Shown one piece after another: positions 8,163 through 18,468 of a stretch of DNA of 64,000 nt (position 1 is its first letter; every line of letters begins with the position of its first letter). The notes below the pieces were generated by a model. It did not search any database and had not been told where the DNA came from. It was given only the letters and a program-made list of their open reading frames with translations. Position numbers and translations under genes: made by a program. The stretch comes from Thalassotalea algicola (GTDB lineage: Bacteria > Pseudomonadota > Gammaproteobacteria > Enterobacterales > Alteromonadaceae), in NCBI RefSeq assembly GCF_012932965.1, contig NZ_JABBXH010000010.1:22284-86283 (forward strand), in the 5' to 3' direction.

Positions 8163-10022
8163 CTATACAACAAAGCGGTTAACTTCATTTGTAAGCACTT
8201 CAGCCTGTTGCGAAAGTTCTTCACTCATTTGAGCATTTTGTACTGCCATTTTTCCGGACTGTTCAGCAACATCGCGAATTGATACCACATGCTGATTAAC
8301 TTCAGAAGCCACTGCGCTCTGTTCTTGAATGGCGGTAGCAATTGCGGTATTCATCTCCATTATTGTCGAGACATCAAACGTTATTTGCTCCAACATTTGA
8401 CCTGCAGTACCAGCACGATCAGAACTTTGATCGCCTTGTGTACGACAAGTTGCCATGTGGTCCACTATTTCACGAGTTCGGCTTTGAAGTGCAGTAATAA
8501 TTGATTCAATTTCTTGTGTCGAATCTTGCGTTCTACTTGCCAACGTTCTTACTTCATCAGCTACGACTGCAAAGCCTCGACCTTGTTCACCAGCACGTGC
8601 CGCTTCAATGGCGGCATTGAGGGCAAGCAAATTAGTTTGCTCAGCAATACCTCGTATAACATCCAATACTGAGCCAATCGTTTCACTATCTTTGGCAAGT
8701 TCTTGCACTACCTGTTCTGAATCAATTAACTTACCTGACAAATTGTCAATTTGGGCAATGGTTTGATTAACACCCTCTTTACCTTGCTCTGCATTGTCGT
8801 TTGTTACTTCAGCTTTCTTAGCAGCTGCTTGGGTATTTTTAGCAATTTCATCAACCGTGGCCACCATCTCAGTTACCGCAGTTGCCACCATATCGGTTTC
8901 TTGAATTTGTGAATCAACCCCCTCACTAGTGAGATGAATGTTTTCTGCAACTTGCTGTGTTGCCTCATTCAATGTAGTCACAGAGTGATTCACTTCATGA
9001 ATCAAGTTCCTAAAATTCGCCACCATGTCATCAAACACTTGGGCCATTTCAGCCAATTCATCGCTACCTGAGGTGTCTACAGGAATGGTTAAGTCATTAG
9101 TACTTGAAATCTCTAACATCGTTTCTTGCAAACGATTAATGCTGGACAGAATACTTTTTGCAATAAATAACGCAAAGCCAACAGAGGCCGCAATGACTAT
9201 GATAAATACTGTATATGCCACAAATTGGACCGTGCTGGTATGTGATTCAACCGCTTCGTTGCTAACTTTCTGTAAGCTAGCAAGCGCCTTATCCACCTTG
9301 TGAATATTTTCTCGCATACTACCTTGTAAGCCTTCGTTATGAGTAAGGCCTAGTTTTTTCTGTTCGGCAACTAAATTAAGAAATGCGCCTTCATAAGCGC
9401 CAAGTAAGTTAACAATTTCTGACTTTCGACTACCGTCAAGACTGCTAGTTTGTGTCTCTTCAATCAACTTGGCTGTATTATTTTGTAGTCGAGTGACGTA
9501 TTTCTCATCCAAACGCAACATAAAGTCTTTTTCGTTGCGCCTTAACTGCAGCATACCACTTAGTAATTGATAATCATCCTTCCCTATTAACGTTTCAACA
9601 TCATGAACCGCTGAACGCAATGTACCATAAAGACCATCTTTAGGGTGTAAACCAATATTTTGCTGCGAAGCTACCAAGTCATTAAACGACTTATTGTAAG
9701 CACTGATCACCGATTTAATAGATTGTATCTCCGGCACATCAAGACCAATCTCATTAAACGCTTGCTCCAACAAATTGACCTCAGCGTTTAATGCCTGAAA
9801 ATTCTTTGCGAATTTTTCTTGGTACTTTAAATCTTTACGCGCAATAAAGTCTTTTTCATTACGACGCAATTGCAAAATGTCTGCTTCTACTTTGCCAATT
9901 TCTCGCGCAACATCGATATCGCTCTCTAGTGCAGAGACTGCATAGGTCAATAATACCAACATAATTAGCATACTAACGACGGAAATTACCGTAGTTATTA
10001 TCAGTTTTTGCTTGATTAACAT
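8163..10022 (-). CDS. Methyl-accepting chemotaxis protein with HBM-type ligand domain
   Basis: 619 aa. TM1 is about residues 8-28 and TM2 about 264-290. The periplasmic region between them contains two copies of [10 protein letters not shown] (around residues 50 and 157), the mark of the helical bimodular (HBM) sensor, which binds organic acids in the characterised examples. A HAMP segment follows (about 290-345), then the cytoplasmic coiled coil with the signalling tip [18 protein letters not shown] and [12 protein letters not shown] (about residues 455-490). The C-terminus (NEVNRFVV) has no CheR-binding NWETF-like pentapeptide. It is a single-gene unit and the ligand cannot be read from sequence. 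Confidence 0.93.
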   Translation of the reverse strand: MLIKQKLIITTVISVVSMLIMLVLLTYAVSALESDIDVAREIGKVEADILQLRRNEKDFIARKDLKYQEKFAKNFQALNAEVNLLEQAFNEIGLDVPEIQSIKSVISAYNKSFNDLVASQQNIGLHPKDGLYGTLRSAVHDVETLIGKDDYQLLSGMLQLRRNEKDFMLRLDEKYVTRLQNNTAKLIEETQTSSLDGSRKSEIVNLLGAYEGAFLNLVAEQKKLGLTHNEGLQGSMRENIHKVDKALASLQKVSNEAVESHTSTVQFVAYTVFIIVIAASVGFALFIAKSILSSINRLQETMLEISSTNDLTIPVDTSGSDELAEMAQVFDDMVANFRNLIHEVNHSVTTLNEATQQVAENIHLTSEGVDSQIQETDMVATAVTEMVATVDEIAKNTQAAAKKAEVTNDNAEQGKEGVNQTIAQIDNLSGKLIDSEQVVQELAKDSETIGSVLDVIRGIAEQTNLLALNAAIEAARAGEQGRGFAVVADEVRTLASRTQDSTQEIESIITALQSRTREIVDHMATCRTQGDQSSDRAGTAGQMLEQITFDVSTIMEMNTAIATAIQEQSAVASEVNQHVVSIRDVAEQSGKMAVQNAQMSEELSQQAEVLTNEVNRFVV

Positions 10023-10133
10023 TTACTCTAATTCCAAGACTGTAAGTTGAACCTTATTTCAGTATAGTCAAGGATTTCTAAAGTTGAAAAATTGTAAATT
10101 AAAATAATGATTTATTGAGATTAAGGACAGACC

Positions 10134-12146
10134 TTAAGATTTACGAGAAAAGTACTTAACTAGGTCTATTTCACTAATAGGCTTACTAATGAAGTAGCCT
10201 TGAATAGCATCACAATCAAGTTTACGTAAGATATCAAGTTGGGTTTGAGTTTCGACCCCTTCCGCCAGCACTCTTTTACCTAGGCCATGAGAAAGCTTGA
10301 TCATAGACTTTACTATCGTTAAATCAGAATCATTTTCTGCCATTTCTTGAACAAAACTGCGATCAATTTTGATCTTATCAATCGGTAGGTTACGCAAATA
10401 GGCAAGCGATGAGTACCCGGTTCCAAAGTCATCTATTGACACCTTAATTCCCATACTTTGCAGCACGACAATAGTATTCATTGCAGATTCCAAATCAGTC
10501 ATTACGACATTTTCGGTAATTTCTAATTCCAAATAGCTTGGAGGCACATCGTACTTAAGCAATAATGCTTGAATTTTAGCGATAAGCTGAGGGTCTTGAA
10601 ATTCTACCGCGGTGATATTCACTGCCACAGCAACCCAGCGATTATATTCTTTATGCCAACGAGCTATTGCCTGGCAGGCTTTATCTAAAACATAGTTATC
10701 AAACTCGCTATTAAGAGCCAACGCTTCAACATCATCTAAAAATTTGTCTGGTGTTAGAAAACCGTCTGTTGGGTGGTTCCAACGGATTAAGGCTTCAACA
10801 CCTTCTAATTTATTATTAAGCAAATTAAGTTGTGGTTGATAATAAAGCTCAAACTCATCGTGCTTCATCGCCGACTTAATCGCTTTTTCCATCGCTAACA
10901 AATGGCGGCCTTGCACTTGCATATCATGACTGAATTGCTTACTTATTTCGTTACGAGACTCAGCATGAAATAAAGCTAAATTAGCTAGCTGTAAGAGCTC
11001 TTCAGCACTACTCCCATGCTCAGGGTAGTAACTATAACCAATGCTGCACTGTAATGAGATGTCTTGGCCTTGATGCTGATAGGGACGAGCAATTAATTCG
11101 TGTAAGTGAGTTAATGCTTTAGGTATTTGCTCTTTTTTATCGAACTCAAAAACGTAAACGAATGAGTCACCACTTAAACGGCCAACAATTTTGGGTTGAA
11201 ATAGACTTTCCTTCAACCGCTTAGCAATCGCGCCCAAAATGTAATCTCCGGTCTTTAGGCCGTAGGTATCGTTAACAAACTTAAAACGTTTAATATCCAT
11301 TAAAAAGATACAAAGCTGCTTATCATTTGCAACTGCACTTTCCATGACACCCGGCATTTTCTCCATCACTTGTTCACGGTTTAGTGACCCAGTAAGAGGA
11401 TCATGTTTACCTAAGTAATTTGCTTTATTGCGGGCGGAAATTGCAGCACTTCTTTCTGCGCCTTGCATCCATATTAAAATAACAAACCCTATTACTGCAT
11501 GTGTGCCGATATCAAAATATGGTATTAGGTGTGCCACCAGGCTAAACCAAGATTCTGACAATGCCAAAGTTGAGATCATCGAGAAAAAGAAAAACCTTAG
11601 ACCTAATATTGCACTTAGCCACAGCATAATTCGATTAGAAAAATGCCTTACTTGGCTTTGCAATAAATAATACGCCGTCGACAAATAACCAACCGCAAAT
11701 AAAAAGGCCGGTAACGTTTCTCGCATAAAGAATCTATCGTAAACATGAGCGCTAGCAAAGGCACAAGTTAAGGTAAATGCCCAAGCCAATACAAAGTTCA
11801 ATATAACAATGAAGATAATTCTATTTCTACTGATAATAATTTGCTGTTGGGCCGAAAAAATACCCGTTATAAACAACGCTACAAATAAGAAATAGCTAGA
11901 AAGGTAAACCCCCTGATTAATCACCTGGATAAGATGGGTTTCAGGTGTAAGAATTGAATAGGCTTTAAAAGCTAATGCTAACTGACTAATAGACAACGAG
12001 CATAAGCTCAATAACCAAAGCTTTACATACTGCCTGCCAAATCCTCGGAAGAATTGCCAAAGAAAAAAGGAAAGAGTGCCAAAAACAATCGCATTTGTAA
12101 GGTAAAGAAATGTATTTGCGATTAACTGCTCGCTCATTTTCGCCAT
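10134..12146 (-). CDS. Membrane GGDEF-EAL protein, probable c-di-GMP phosphodiesterase
   Basis: 670 aa. About seven hydrophobic segments fill residues 10-235 as a membrane sensor. A GGDEF domain follows (about 250-405), whose active-site motif reads SGDSF near residue 325 and so is probably inactive as a cyclase. The EAL domain (about 430-665) keeps its key residues: VEALIRW, VNITAVEF, ELEITENVVM, SIDDFGTGYSSL, KIDRSF, AEGVET and QGYFIS. The expected net activity is hydrolysis of c-di-GMP, perhaps with GTP binding to the degenerate GGDEF as an allosteric signal. It is transcribed alone, upstream of the chemoreceptor gene on the same strand. Confidence 0.92.
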   Translation of the reverse strand: MAKMSEQLIANTFLYLTNAIVFGTLSFFLWQFFRGFGRQYVKLWLLSLCSLSISQLALAFKAYSILTPETHLIQVINQGVYLSSYFLFVALFITGIFSAQQQIIISRNRIIFIVILNFVLAWAFTLTCAFASAHVYDRFFMRETLPAFLFAVGYLSTAYYLLQSQVRHFSNRIMLWLSAILGLRFFFFSMISTLALSESWFSLVAHLIPYFDIGTHAVIGFVILIWMQGAERSAAISARNKANYLGKHDPLTGSLNREQVMEKMPGVMESAVANDKQLCIFLMDIKRFKFVNDTYGLKTGDYILGAIAKRLKESLFQPKIVGRLSGDSFVYVFEFDKKEQIPKALTHLHELIARPYQHQGQDISLQCSIGYSYYPEHGSSAEELLQLANLALFHAESRNEISKQFSHDMQVQGRHLLAMEKAIKSAMKHDEFELYYQPQLNLLNNKLEGVEALIRWNHPTDGFLTPDKFLDDVEALALNSEFDNYVLDKACQAIARWHKEYNRWVAVAVNITAVEFQDPQLIAKIQALLLKYDVPPSYLELEITENVVMTDLESAMNTIVVLQSMGIKVSIDDFGTGYSSLAYLRNLPIDKIKIDRSFVQEMAENDSDLTIVKSMIKLSHGLGKRVLAEGVETQTQLDILRKLDCDAIQGYFISKPISEIDLVKYFSRKS

Positions 12147-12349
12147 GACACGTTTAACGACTAATCTTCACATTTAATAGTGTTTTTTCTTTGATTTCAA
12201 GCAACAATGCGTCGAATTAACGGCAAATGAATATTATCACTAGACGCCTATACTCAATATACTAGAATAACCATAGCGTATGAACTTAACATTCTACGAA
12301 TTGATCAATCTAGAATATCACCTAACAAACAACTAAATGAGAGAGCAAC

Positions 12350-12835
12350 ATGGAATATAACACTTCAGAGTTATGTAATATTTATGCTGATTTAATTGAC
12401 GTTTTAGAGCCTATATTTAGTAATTATGGTGGTAGAAATTCATTTGGTGGCAAAGTTGTCACCGTTAAATGCTTCGAAAATAATGGTTTAATACGCGAAA
12501 CGCTGACACATGATGGCGAAGGCAAGGTGCTAGTAATTGACGGTGGAGGTTCAACTCGCCGTGCACTTATCGATATTGATATTGCAGAGCTGGCAAACAC
12601 CAATAACTGGGAAGGTATTGTTTGTTATGGCAGTGTTCGTGACGTCGATTTAATTGAAGAATTAGATATAGGCATTCAAGGGCTAGTTTCTATACCAGTA
12701 GGTGCAAGCACTACTGACACTGGTGAAAGTGACTTAGCAATTAATTTTGCCGGGGTAACATTTTTACCGGACGACCATATTTATGCCGACAACACAGGCA
12801 TTATTTTGTCGCCAGAACCATTAGATATCGAGTAG
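12350..12835 (+). CDS. rraA: Ribonuclease E activity regulator RraA
   Basis: 161 aa, normal length. [63 protein letters not shown] and [26 protein letters not shown] are the RraA core. In E. coli, RraA binds RNase E and its degradosome partners and inhibits mRNA decay. The fold is shared with class II HMG/CHA aldolases, but the length and neighbouring residues fit RraA. A GAGAG sequence precedes the ATG. Its 3' end overlaps the 3' end of the convergent EAL-like gene by 15 bp. Confidence 0.93.
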   Translation: MEYNTSELCNIYADLIDVLEPIFSNYGGRNSFGGKVVTVKCFENNGLIRETLTHDGEGKVLVIDGGGSTRRALIDIDIAELANTNNWEGIVCYGSVRDVDLIEELDIGIQGLVSIPVGASTTDTGESDLAINFAGVTFLPDDHIYADNTGIILSPEPLDIE

Positions 12836-14962
12836 TGAATTACGGGTATCGGCACTCGGGTTCGACTTAAACCAGTTATCTACCCAGTCTTCAATTTCAC
12901 TTATGTTGATATTTGGTGCCATTACGTCACCTTCACCAATTAAGCCGCCCATCAACTGGTAATGATTTAGTGCTTCTTTAGTGTGGATGTTGGTGCCAAT
13001 AAACGACATTTTCATGGTTCTTGCTAAACTGATAAGTGAATTAATTATCGCTTTTTCTGCACTCCCTGACTCTGCCTTGCTTAAGACATCGCAAGTGATG
13101 TTAAGTTGATCAACAGAAAGCTTGCGTATATATCTTAACGATTCATAACTACCATCAAAGTCACTTATACAAATACGTACTTCCAGAGACTTTAACTGAT
13201 CAATCATATGTTTGGCTCTGTCACAAGCTACTTGCATGACATTTTCACTCATTTGAATAATCAGATAGCGAGCTGAAATATTATATTTGGCAATTTGTAG
13301 TTCAATAAAGTCAGCAAGATCTGGCTCTAATAACTCTTGGCTACTTAAACGAATTCCTATGGGCTGATAAATATTAAGCTTCTTCAGTTCAAATAGCGCC
13401 TTAAATGCCTGCACTAACATTTTCTTACTTAACGAATGTACTTCGCCACTTTGTTCAGCCACTTCAATAAAGTCATCAAGTTCTAGCAATGAGCCGCTAT
13501 CACGCCATTTGGCCAATAAAGAAAAGCCGCTAATTTGTTTGTTTTCAATATTTATCTGAGGAGCAAGCTGCCAAATAAGACCGTCATTTTGAATATCTTG
13601 CTTAAGTCTTTCCATTCGAAGCAATTGTTGTTCGGTATACAGTGATACTTGATTATTAAATAACGACCATTGAAGATTATTTTTTTCAGCTTCCATTACC
13701 GCATCACCAGCGTGCGCTATAACCTCGTGTAATGATTGACCGTGCTCTGATGTATAAGCGACACCAAAGCACAATTCAAACTTCAACGAAAAGCTTTTAA
13801 AACTCATGGCTGGAGGTACTGCTATAGTTAATTGCCTGCACAGTTCACTGATCACGGACTCTTTATCATGATCAATTCGATTTAAGTCAATTGCCAACAT
13901 AAAGTGTAAACTAGGCAATCGAGCAAGTTTCGCGGTGACATCTGAAAAATCGAAATTCATTAAGTAATCATGCTGGCTTACTGCTCGTTTAAGACAATAA
14001 GCTAATTGTAAAAGTAAAATATCTGAATTTTGATGCCCTAATACTCGATTCACATGTTCAAAGTTACGTGGCTTTATCACCACTACAGCAAAAGACTGAT
14101 TGCTGTTTTGCTTAATTAGTTGTTCAAAGCGCATTATCGCCTGCTGATAAGATGGCAGGTTTGTGGCAGGGTCATGAGTAAACGAAAATAACTGTTCTGG
14201 GGTTAACTGTTCATTTCCATCGACATTTTTATCGTTGATCAGTTGATATACCTGTTGGGTTAAGCCCCAGTTACCATTAACCAATGTCATCATATAACAG
14301 GCAATAAAGCTAATGATCAGCCAATCTTGCTCTACTCTTGCGTGTAAGTAGAAAAACATCACACCAACAAAAACTCCAAGCACTAGCCATAAGCAAACCG
14401 AGCGAACAACTTGCTCTGGAGCCAATTTTGCTAAAATTGCAATATAAGCCGCGTAAATAAATAGCAAAGCCCCGCCAAAAACAAGCCATATTAAATAAGC
14501 ATCTATTTGAGGTAATAGCCATAGCATTGCAATGTTTGCTAATCCAACAACAACTAGTATTTTCTGACCCAGATTAATGGAATTGAAAAATTCACTTTCC
14601 TTGTCAAGTAAGTGCATTTTCGTTGTCGCAAATGCCCACAGGCCAACTAAAGTAAGCATAATTGTAGATGATGACAGTAAAGCAGGGGCTTGATATTGCG
14701 AAAGATATAGTAATGAATACAAGAAGCCTAGCGCACTGAGTGTAAGACCAGCAAAATACCACCAAGGATTAGGAATAATTCGGCGAATTAAAACAGACAG
14801 CAACAAGATTGGAAGGCTAAGACCTAAGACAAAGGCAATATTAAAATCGACAAATGAGAATATACTTTCTGAGGCTTGCGCCGAAAAGCTAAAGCCAAAA
14901 AAAATAGTAATTAGCGAGAAGTATTTGCTAAAACACCAACTTCGAGGATTCAAGAATTCCAT
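12821..14962 (-). CDS. Membrane protein with degenerate GGDEF and EAL domains
   Basis: About 713 aa from the ATG at 14962. The frame is open further up to 15085, where it would overlap hutI, but residues before MEFLNPRSW look non-coding. The N-terminus has about eight hydrophobic segments (residues 15-240). The GGDEF-like region reads [11 protein letters not shown] where RxGGDEF is expected. The EAL-like region has GFSLLAKW for EAL, SDFDGSY for DDFGTGY, and lacks the catalytic Lys and the EGVE glutamates. It is therefore very unlikely to make or cleave c-di-GMP and more likely acts as a binding or scaffold protein. It lies downstream of hutI on the same strand (100-bp gap). Confidence 0.8.
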   Translation of the reverse strand: MEFLNPRSWCFSKYFSLITIFFGFSFSAQASESIFSFVDFNIAFVLGLSLPILLLSVLIRRIIPNPWWYFAGLTLSALGFLYSLLYLSQYQAPALLSSSTIMLTLVGLWAFATTKMHLLDKESEFFNSINLGQKILVVVGLANIAMLWLLPQIDAYLIWLVFGGALLFIYAAYIAILAKLAPEQVVRSVCLWLVLGVFVGVMFFYLHARVEQDWLIISFIACYMMTLVNGNWGLTQQVYQLINDKNVDGNEQLTPEQLFSFTHDPATNLPSYQQAIMRFEQLIKQNSNQSFAVVVIKPRNFEHVNRVLGHQNSDILLLQLAYCLKRAVSQHDYLMNFDFSDVTAKLARLPSLHFMLAIDLNRIDHDKESVISELCRQLTIAVPPAMSFKSFSLKFELCFGVAYTSEHGQSLHEVIAHAGDAVMEAEKNNLQWSLFNNQVSLYTEQQLLRMERLKQDIQNDGLIWQLAPQINIENKQISGFSLLAKWRDSGSLLELDDFIEVAEQSGEVHSLSKKMLVQAFKALFELKKLNIYQPIGIRLSSQELLEPDLADFIELQIAKYNISARYLIIQMSENVMQVACDRAKHMIDQLKSLEVRICISDFDGSYESLRYIRKLSVDQLNITCDVLSKAESGSAEKAIINSLISLARTMKMSFIGTNIHTKEALNHYQLMGGLIGEGDVMAPNINISEIEDWVDNWFKSNPSADTRNSLLDI

Positions 14963-15062
14963 ATTCTGTCTAATACACCTAAGCCTTGTAGATACTATTA
15001 GACTAATCAAAAGTGAGCAATTTGTACAGCCAGTAAAATTGCTCGTAAAACAAAGTTTTAGA

Positions 15063-16298
15063 CTAAAAAATAGTCTCTTTACCATTGATATATAAAGACT
15101 TTAATGGATTTACTCCAAATTGATAGCACAACTCTGCAGGTTGTTGAATTTGCCACAATGCAATATCGGCATCGTAACCCACTTTTAGTTGCCCCTTAGT
15201 GCTTTCTAAACCAAGTGCCTTAGCACCATGACAAGTTACACCAGCAATAGCTTCTGCTGGCGTCAACCTAAATAACGTACACGCCATATTAAGCATCAGC
15301 TGTATAGAGTTTAGCGGAGAAGAACCGGGGTTTGCGTCTGTGGCGATTGCCATAGGGACATTGTGCTTTCGTAGTAAGTCAATTGGCGGCAATTGAGTTT
15401 CTCTTAGAAAGTAAAATGCTCCTGGTAACAATACCGCTGTCATGTCACTTTCAGACATAGCTTTAACGCCAGCTTCATCTAAAAACTCTACATGATCTGA
15501 AGATAAGGCATTATAGTTGGCCGCTAGTGCCGTACCTCCCAAATTAGAGAGCTGCTCTGCATGCACCTTTACAGGCAACCCATTTGCTTTAGCCGCCTCA
15601 AAGACTGCTCTAGTCTGATCTAGATTAAAACCGATACCTTCACAAAATACATCTACCGCATTTGCTAATTTTTGTTCGGCAACTGCGGGCATCATCTCTT
15701 GACAAACAAGCGTTATGTAATCATTGGGCCGATCTTTATATTCTATAGGTAGGGCATGAGCACCAAGAAATGTGCGTTGAATAGTTACTGGCGACAATGT
15801 GGCTAATTTACCCGCTGCTTTTAGCATTTTCAGTTCATTTTCAGTATCTAAACCATAGCCTGATTTTATTTCCAAGGTGCTAACACCTTGGTTATGCAGT
15901 GTTTCTAATCGCGGTAATGCACTTTTAACTAAATCTTCGAGAGAGGCTTCTTTTGTTGCAGAAACTGTTGACACAATGCCGCCGCCAGCTTTAGCAATCT
16001 CTTCATAGCTTTTTCCTTGCAAGCGCATTTCAAATTCATTCGCGCGATTTCCTCCATAAACTATGTGAGTATGACAATCGACAAGACCAGGAGTCATCCA
16101 GCAACCTTGTCCGTCAATCACTTCAAGTATGCTCCCGTTGTAATCAGGTAAGTCTGCCATTTGTCCAATCCAAGCTATCTTTCCTTCACTGATCGCTAAC
16201 GCCGCATCAGTTAATTCACCGTAACTATTACTACCATCTGTCATGGTTGCGATATTTATGTTGATAAAAAGAGTATGCCAATTAACCGAATTTCCCAT
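15063..16298 (-). CDS. hutI: Imidazolonepropionase (histidine degradation)
   Basis: 411 aa, family length. This amidohydrolase converts imidazolone-5-propionate to N-formimino-L-glutamate, the third step of the hut pathway. The metal site begins WMTPGLVDCHTHIVYGGNRANEFEMRLQG (HxH near residues 75-77). FLGAHALP, VHAEQLSNLGG and IATDANPGSSP carry the further metal and substrate ligands. It is divergent from hutC with two operator palindromes between them. hutU and hutH are not in this window, so the pathway must be completed elsewhere. Confidence 0.96.
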   Translation of the reverse strand: MGNSVNWHTLFININIATMTDGSNSYGELTDAALAISEGKIAWIGQMADLPDYNGSILEVIDGQGCWMTPGLVDCHTHIVYGGNRANEFEMRLQGKSYEEIAKAGGGIVSTVSATKEASLEDLVKSALPRLETLHNQGVSTLEIKSGYGLDTENELKMLKAAGKLATLSPVTIQRTFLGAHALPIEYKDRPNDYITLVCQEMMPAVAEQKLANAVDVFCEGIGFNLDQTRAVFEAAKANGLPVKVHAEQLSNLGGTALAANYNALSSDHVEFLDEAGVKAMSESDMTAVLLPGAFYFLRETQLPPIDLLRKHNVPMAIATDANPGSSPLNSIQLMLNMACTLFRLTPAEAIAGVTCHGAKALGLESTKGQLKVGYDADIALWQIQQPAELCYQFGVNPLKSLYINGKETIF

Positions 16299-16387
16299 GG
16301 TTCCACCTAACTAATTACATGCATCAGAAGTGCTTGTTACACTATAGTTTATTAACCAAATAATGTACTTGATCATGCTTTCACAAT

Positions 16388-16411
16388 CAATAGTTGTATA
16401 TACAACTATTG
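16388..16411. promoter_or_regulatory. Probable HutC operator 1 (24-bp perfect palindrome)
   Basis: A perfect 24-bp inverted repeat centred at 16399/16400, with core TTGTATATACAA, lies between divergent hutI and hutC. GntR/HutC-family repressors bind palindromes of this TTGTATnTACAA type, and HutC releases DNA on binding urocanate. Its position suggests control of both hutI and hutC. Confidence 0.8.
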
Positions 16412-16432
16412 GTTTTTATTCACTGACATGTG

Positions 16433-16446
16433 ATTGTATATACAAT
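16433..16446. promoter_or_regulatory. Probable HutC operator 2 (14-bp palindrome)
   Basis: ATTGTATATACAAT is a perfect 14-bp palindrome with the same core as operator 1. Its centre is 40 bp away (close to four helical turns) and 34 bp before the hutC ATG, a position suited to autorepression. Confidence 0.75.
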
Positions 16447-16473
16447 AAACATATTCATACGGCGCTTACTATT

Positions 16474-17181
16474 ATGGCATTAACCAAATTTGGCATTATT
16501 AAACAGTTTATCTTTAATAAAATAGAATCTGGTTACTGGCCACAGCACCACAAAGTTCCCTCAGAGAATGAACTTGCTGAACAATTTAATGTAAGCAGGA
16601 TGACTGCTCGCCGAGCATTGCAAGAACTCACTGAGCAAGGGGTTTTAGTGCGTTCTCAAGGGTCTGGTACCTTCGTCGCTACATTTAAATCGCAATCTTC
16701 TTTACTCGAAATCCGTAATATTGCAGATGAAGTTCAAGATCGCGGTCATGAATATCAATCTAAGCAGCTAAGACTTGAAGCTATCAACGTAAATGATGAA
16801 ATTGCCATTTTACTCAGTTGTAGACCAAGCGATACTGTGTATTATTCTGAAGTGTTGCACTATGAGAACAAGCAACCTATTCAGCTTGAACAACGTTACG
16901 TGAATAGCGAATTAGTCCCTACCTATTTAGCTCAGAACTTTAACCAAATTACGCCTCATGAATATCTTTCGTCCGTCGCACCATTAACTGAAGCAACACA
17001 TGAAATAGAAGCAGTGATTGCAGCACCTGAAGTCTGTCAGTATTTAAACATCAAAGAAACTCAGCCGTGCTTACAAGTAAAACGTCGTACCTGGGCACGC
17101 CAAGGGGTGGTTAGTGCAGCTATTTTGACATCACCTGGCGACAAGTACAGGTTAGGTGGTCATATCATTATTGAACAATAA
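16474..17181 (+). CDS. hutC: Histidine utilization repressor HutC (GntR family)
   Basis: 235 aa from the ATG at 16474 (MALTKFGIIKQFIFNKIESGYW). The frame is open upstream to 16363, but that stretch contains the operators. The N-terminal winged HTH has the GntR signature KVPSENELAEQFNVSRMTARRALQELTEQGVLVRSQGSGTFVA (about residues 29-71). The C-terminal UTRA ligand domain (about 85-232) ends in LTSPGDKYRLGGHI, the HutC-type finish. It binds urocanate in the known family members. It is divergent from hutI and probably autoregulated through the two palindromes upstream. Confidence 0.92.
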   Translation: MALTKFGIIKQFIFNKIESGYWPQHHKVPSENELAEQFNVSRMTARRALQELTEQGVLVRSQGSGTFVATFKSQSSLLEIRNIADEVQDRGHEYQSKQLRLEAINVNDEIAILLSCRPSDTVYYSEVLHYENKQPIQLEQRYVNSELVPTYLAQNFNQITPHEYLSSVAPLTEATHEIEAVIAAPEVCQYLNIKETQPCLQVKRRTWARQGVVSAAILTSPGDKYRLGGHIIIEQ

Positions 17182-17383
17182 CAAGCCTTTCATTAGCAAA
17201 TAAAAGGATGTTCAAACAAACTTCTTCCGTATTTAGCTTATAGCAAGATTAATCTGTAAGCCTTTAATAATATAGTCTGTCGTAAATTTGTCGCTATAAT
17301 GTCGTAAGGATATTCTTTCTTTTTTTTCTACCAGCGCTCATTCTGCATTTGGAAATTGACGTTGCTTAATTGGAGTCTTATTA

Positions 17384-18097
17384 ATGCAAATTTCACCGGA
17401 AAAAATAAAATACTTCCGTAAAGATAATGGTTGGTCGCAAGAAGTGTTAGCTAAAGCATCAGGTCTTAGCTTACGCACAATTCAACGAGTAGAAAAAGAT
17501 GGTAACGCTTCATCTGAAACGCAACTTGCTTTGGCTGCCGCATTAAATAAAACAACGAAAGAGTTATTTCATACTTCCGAACAAATTGAAGTTTTTTGGA
17601 AATGGAGAAATATTATGCAGAACCTTATCGCAATACTTATCGTCGCTGGAGCAATAATTATGCTACTAATGTTAGGTGGTGACCTAGGCATGTTTGCCGA
17701 CTTCTACGGCGCATTGTTTTTATTATTATTCATGTACGCGTGCAGTGTTATTGCTTTTGGCTCACACGGTCTAGTTAAATCGATATCAGGATTAAAGTAT
17801 TTGTTTTCGAGTGAAGTTACCCCAACAAGTAACACCAAACATCTCACTTATATTTATAAGAAACAAATAAGTTTTATATATGCCGGTGCATTGATAGCGT
17901 TTGCCGTAGGTAGTGTTTCTATACTATCTAACCAGGCTAGCATAACCTCAGTTGCCCACTTTAACGCAGCATGGGCAGTGAATATTTTGATTGTTTTCTA
18001 CGCGGCGGTTGCCGCTGAAGGTGTGTTACGTCCGCTTACAGCAAAGTTGGAATCAGCAAAACTAACGGTAGAACTAACTCAAAATAGCGATGAGTAA
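17384..18097 (+). CDS. Membrane-anchored XRE-family HTH protein
   Basis: 237 aa. Residues 1-65 are a Cro/CI-type helix-turn-helix (KIKYFRKDNGWSQEVLAKASGLSLRTIQRVEKDGNAS). The remainder has four hydrophobic segments (about residues 78-100, 105-125, 157-180 and 190-212). It is a small family of membrane-tethered regulators, with no recognised sensor domain. The start has GGAG 10 bases upstream. Its stop is 3 bp from the stop of a small membrane protein gene on the other strand. The regulatory target is unknown. Confidence 0.82.
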   Translation: MQISPEKIKYFRKDNGWSQEVLAKASGLSLRTIQRVEKDGNASSETQLALAAALNKTTKELFHTSEQIEVFWKWRNIMQNLIAILIVAGAIIMLLMLGGDLGMFADFYGALFLLLFMYACSVIAFGSHGLVKSISGLKYLFSSEVTPTSNTKHLTYIYKKQISFIYAGALIAFAVGSVSILSNQASITSVAHFNAAWAVNILIVFYAAVAAEGVLRPLTAKLESAKLTVELTQNSDE

Positions 18098-18100
18098 CGA

Positions 18101-18397
18101 CTAACTTATTAATAAATAACCTATCGAACTAGCCATTGCTATAGACGCAGCAATAAGTAATGGCTCTCTTACTGAAAAGCGCCCCGCTTTATAAGCTTTT
18201 CTAAATTCTTCTGCCATAATCAAACTTAATAAACTGACAAACGCTATAAGCAAATGCACAGAAATAGTTAGCAGTTCACTATTTTCTTTTGGAAGAAATA
18301 CTAACCCTGAATGATTAACGAACATAAAATCAAGCAAGGTAACATGCAGTAGAATAATAAAGAAAAATAAAGAGCGGGTAAAACTGCGAATTTTCAT
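18101..18397 (-). CDS. Small hypothetical membrane protein (98 aa)
   Basis: Three hydrophobic segments (about residues 9-27, 43-63 and 78-97) separated by short charged loops (EEFRKAYKAGRFSVREP). No family was recognised. It converges on the HTH membrane protein with a 3-bp gap, so the two may share terminating sequences. The coding call rests on the clean membrane-protein composition and open frame. Confidence 0.6.
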   Translation of the reverse strand: MKIRSFTRSLFFFIILLHVTLLDFMFVNHSGLVFLPKENSELLTISVHLLIAFVSLLSLIMAEEFRKAYKAGRFSVREPLLIAASIAMASSIGYLLIS

Positions 18398-18468
18398 TTC
18401 GTTACTATGTGGTTTCAGTGTTTTAAAGTAATTGGCTTAACAATTATAACAGAGTTATTTTTACAAAT

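Noticed and set aside
8163..10022. Repeated [10 protein letters not shown] as a DNA repeat or duplication artefact
   Set aside because: It is a protein-level duplication expected for the two-lobed HBM sensor domain; the DNA copies are diverged.
14963..15085. Extension of the degenerate GGDEF-EAL frame into the hutI stop
   Set aside because: The extra 41 residues (Cys and Ser rich) do not look like a natural N-terminus, and the ATG at 14962 gives a normal membrane-protein start.
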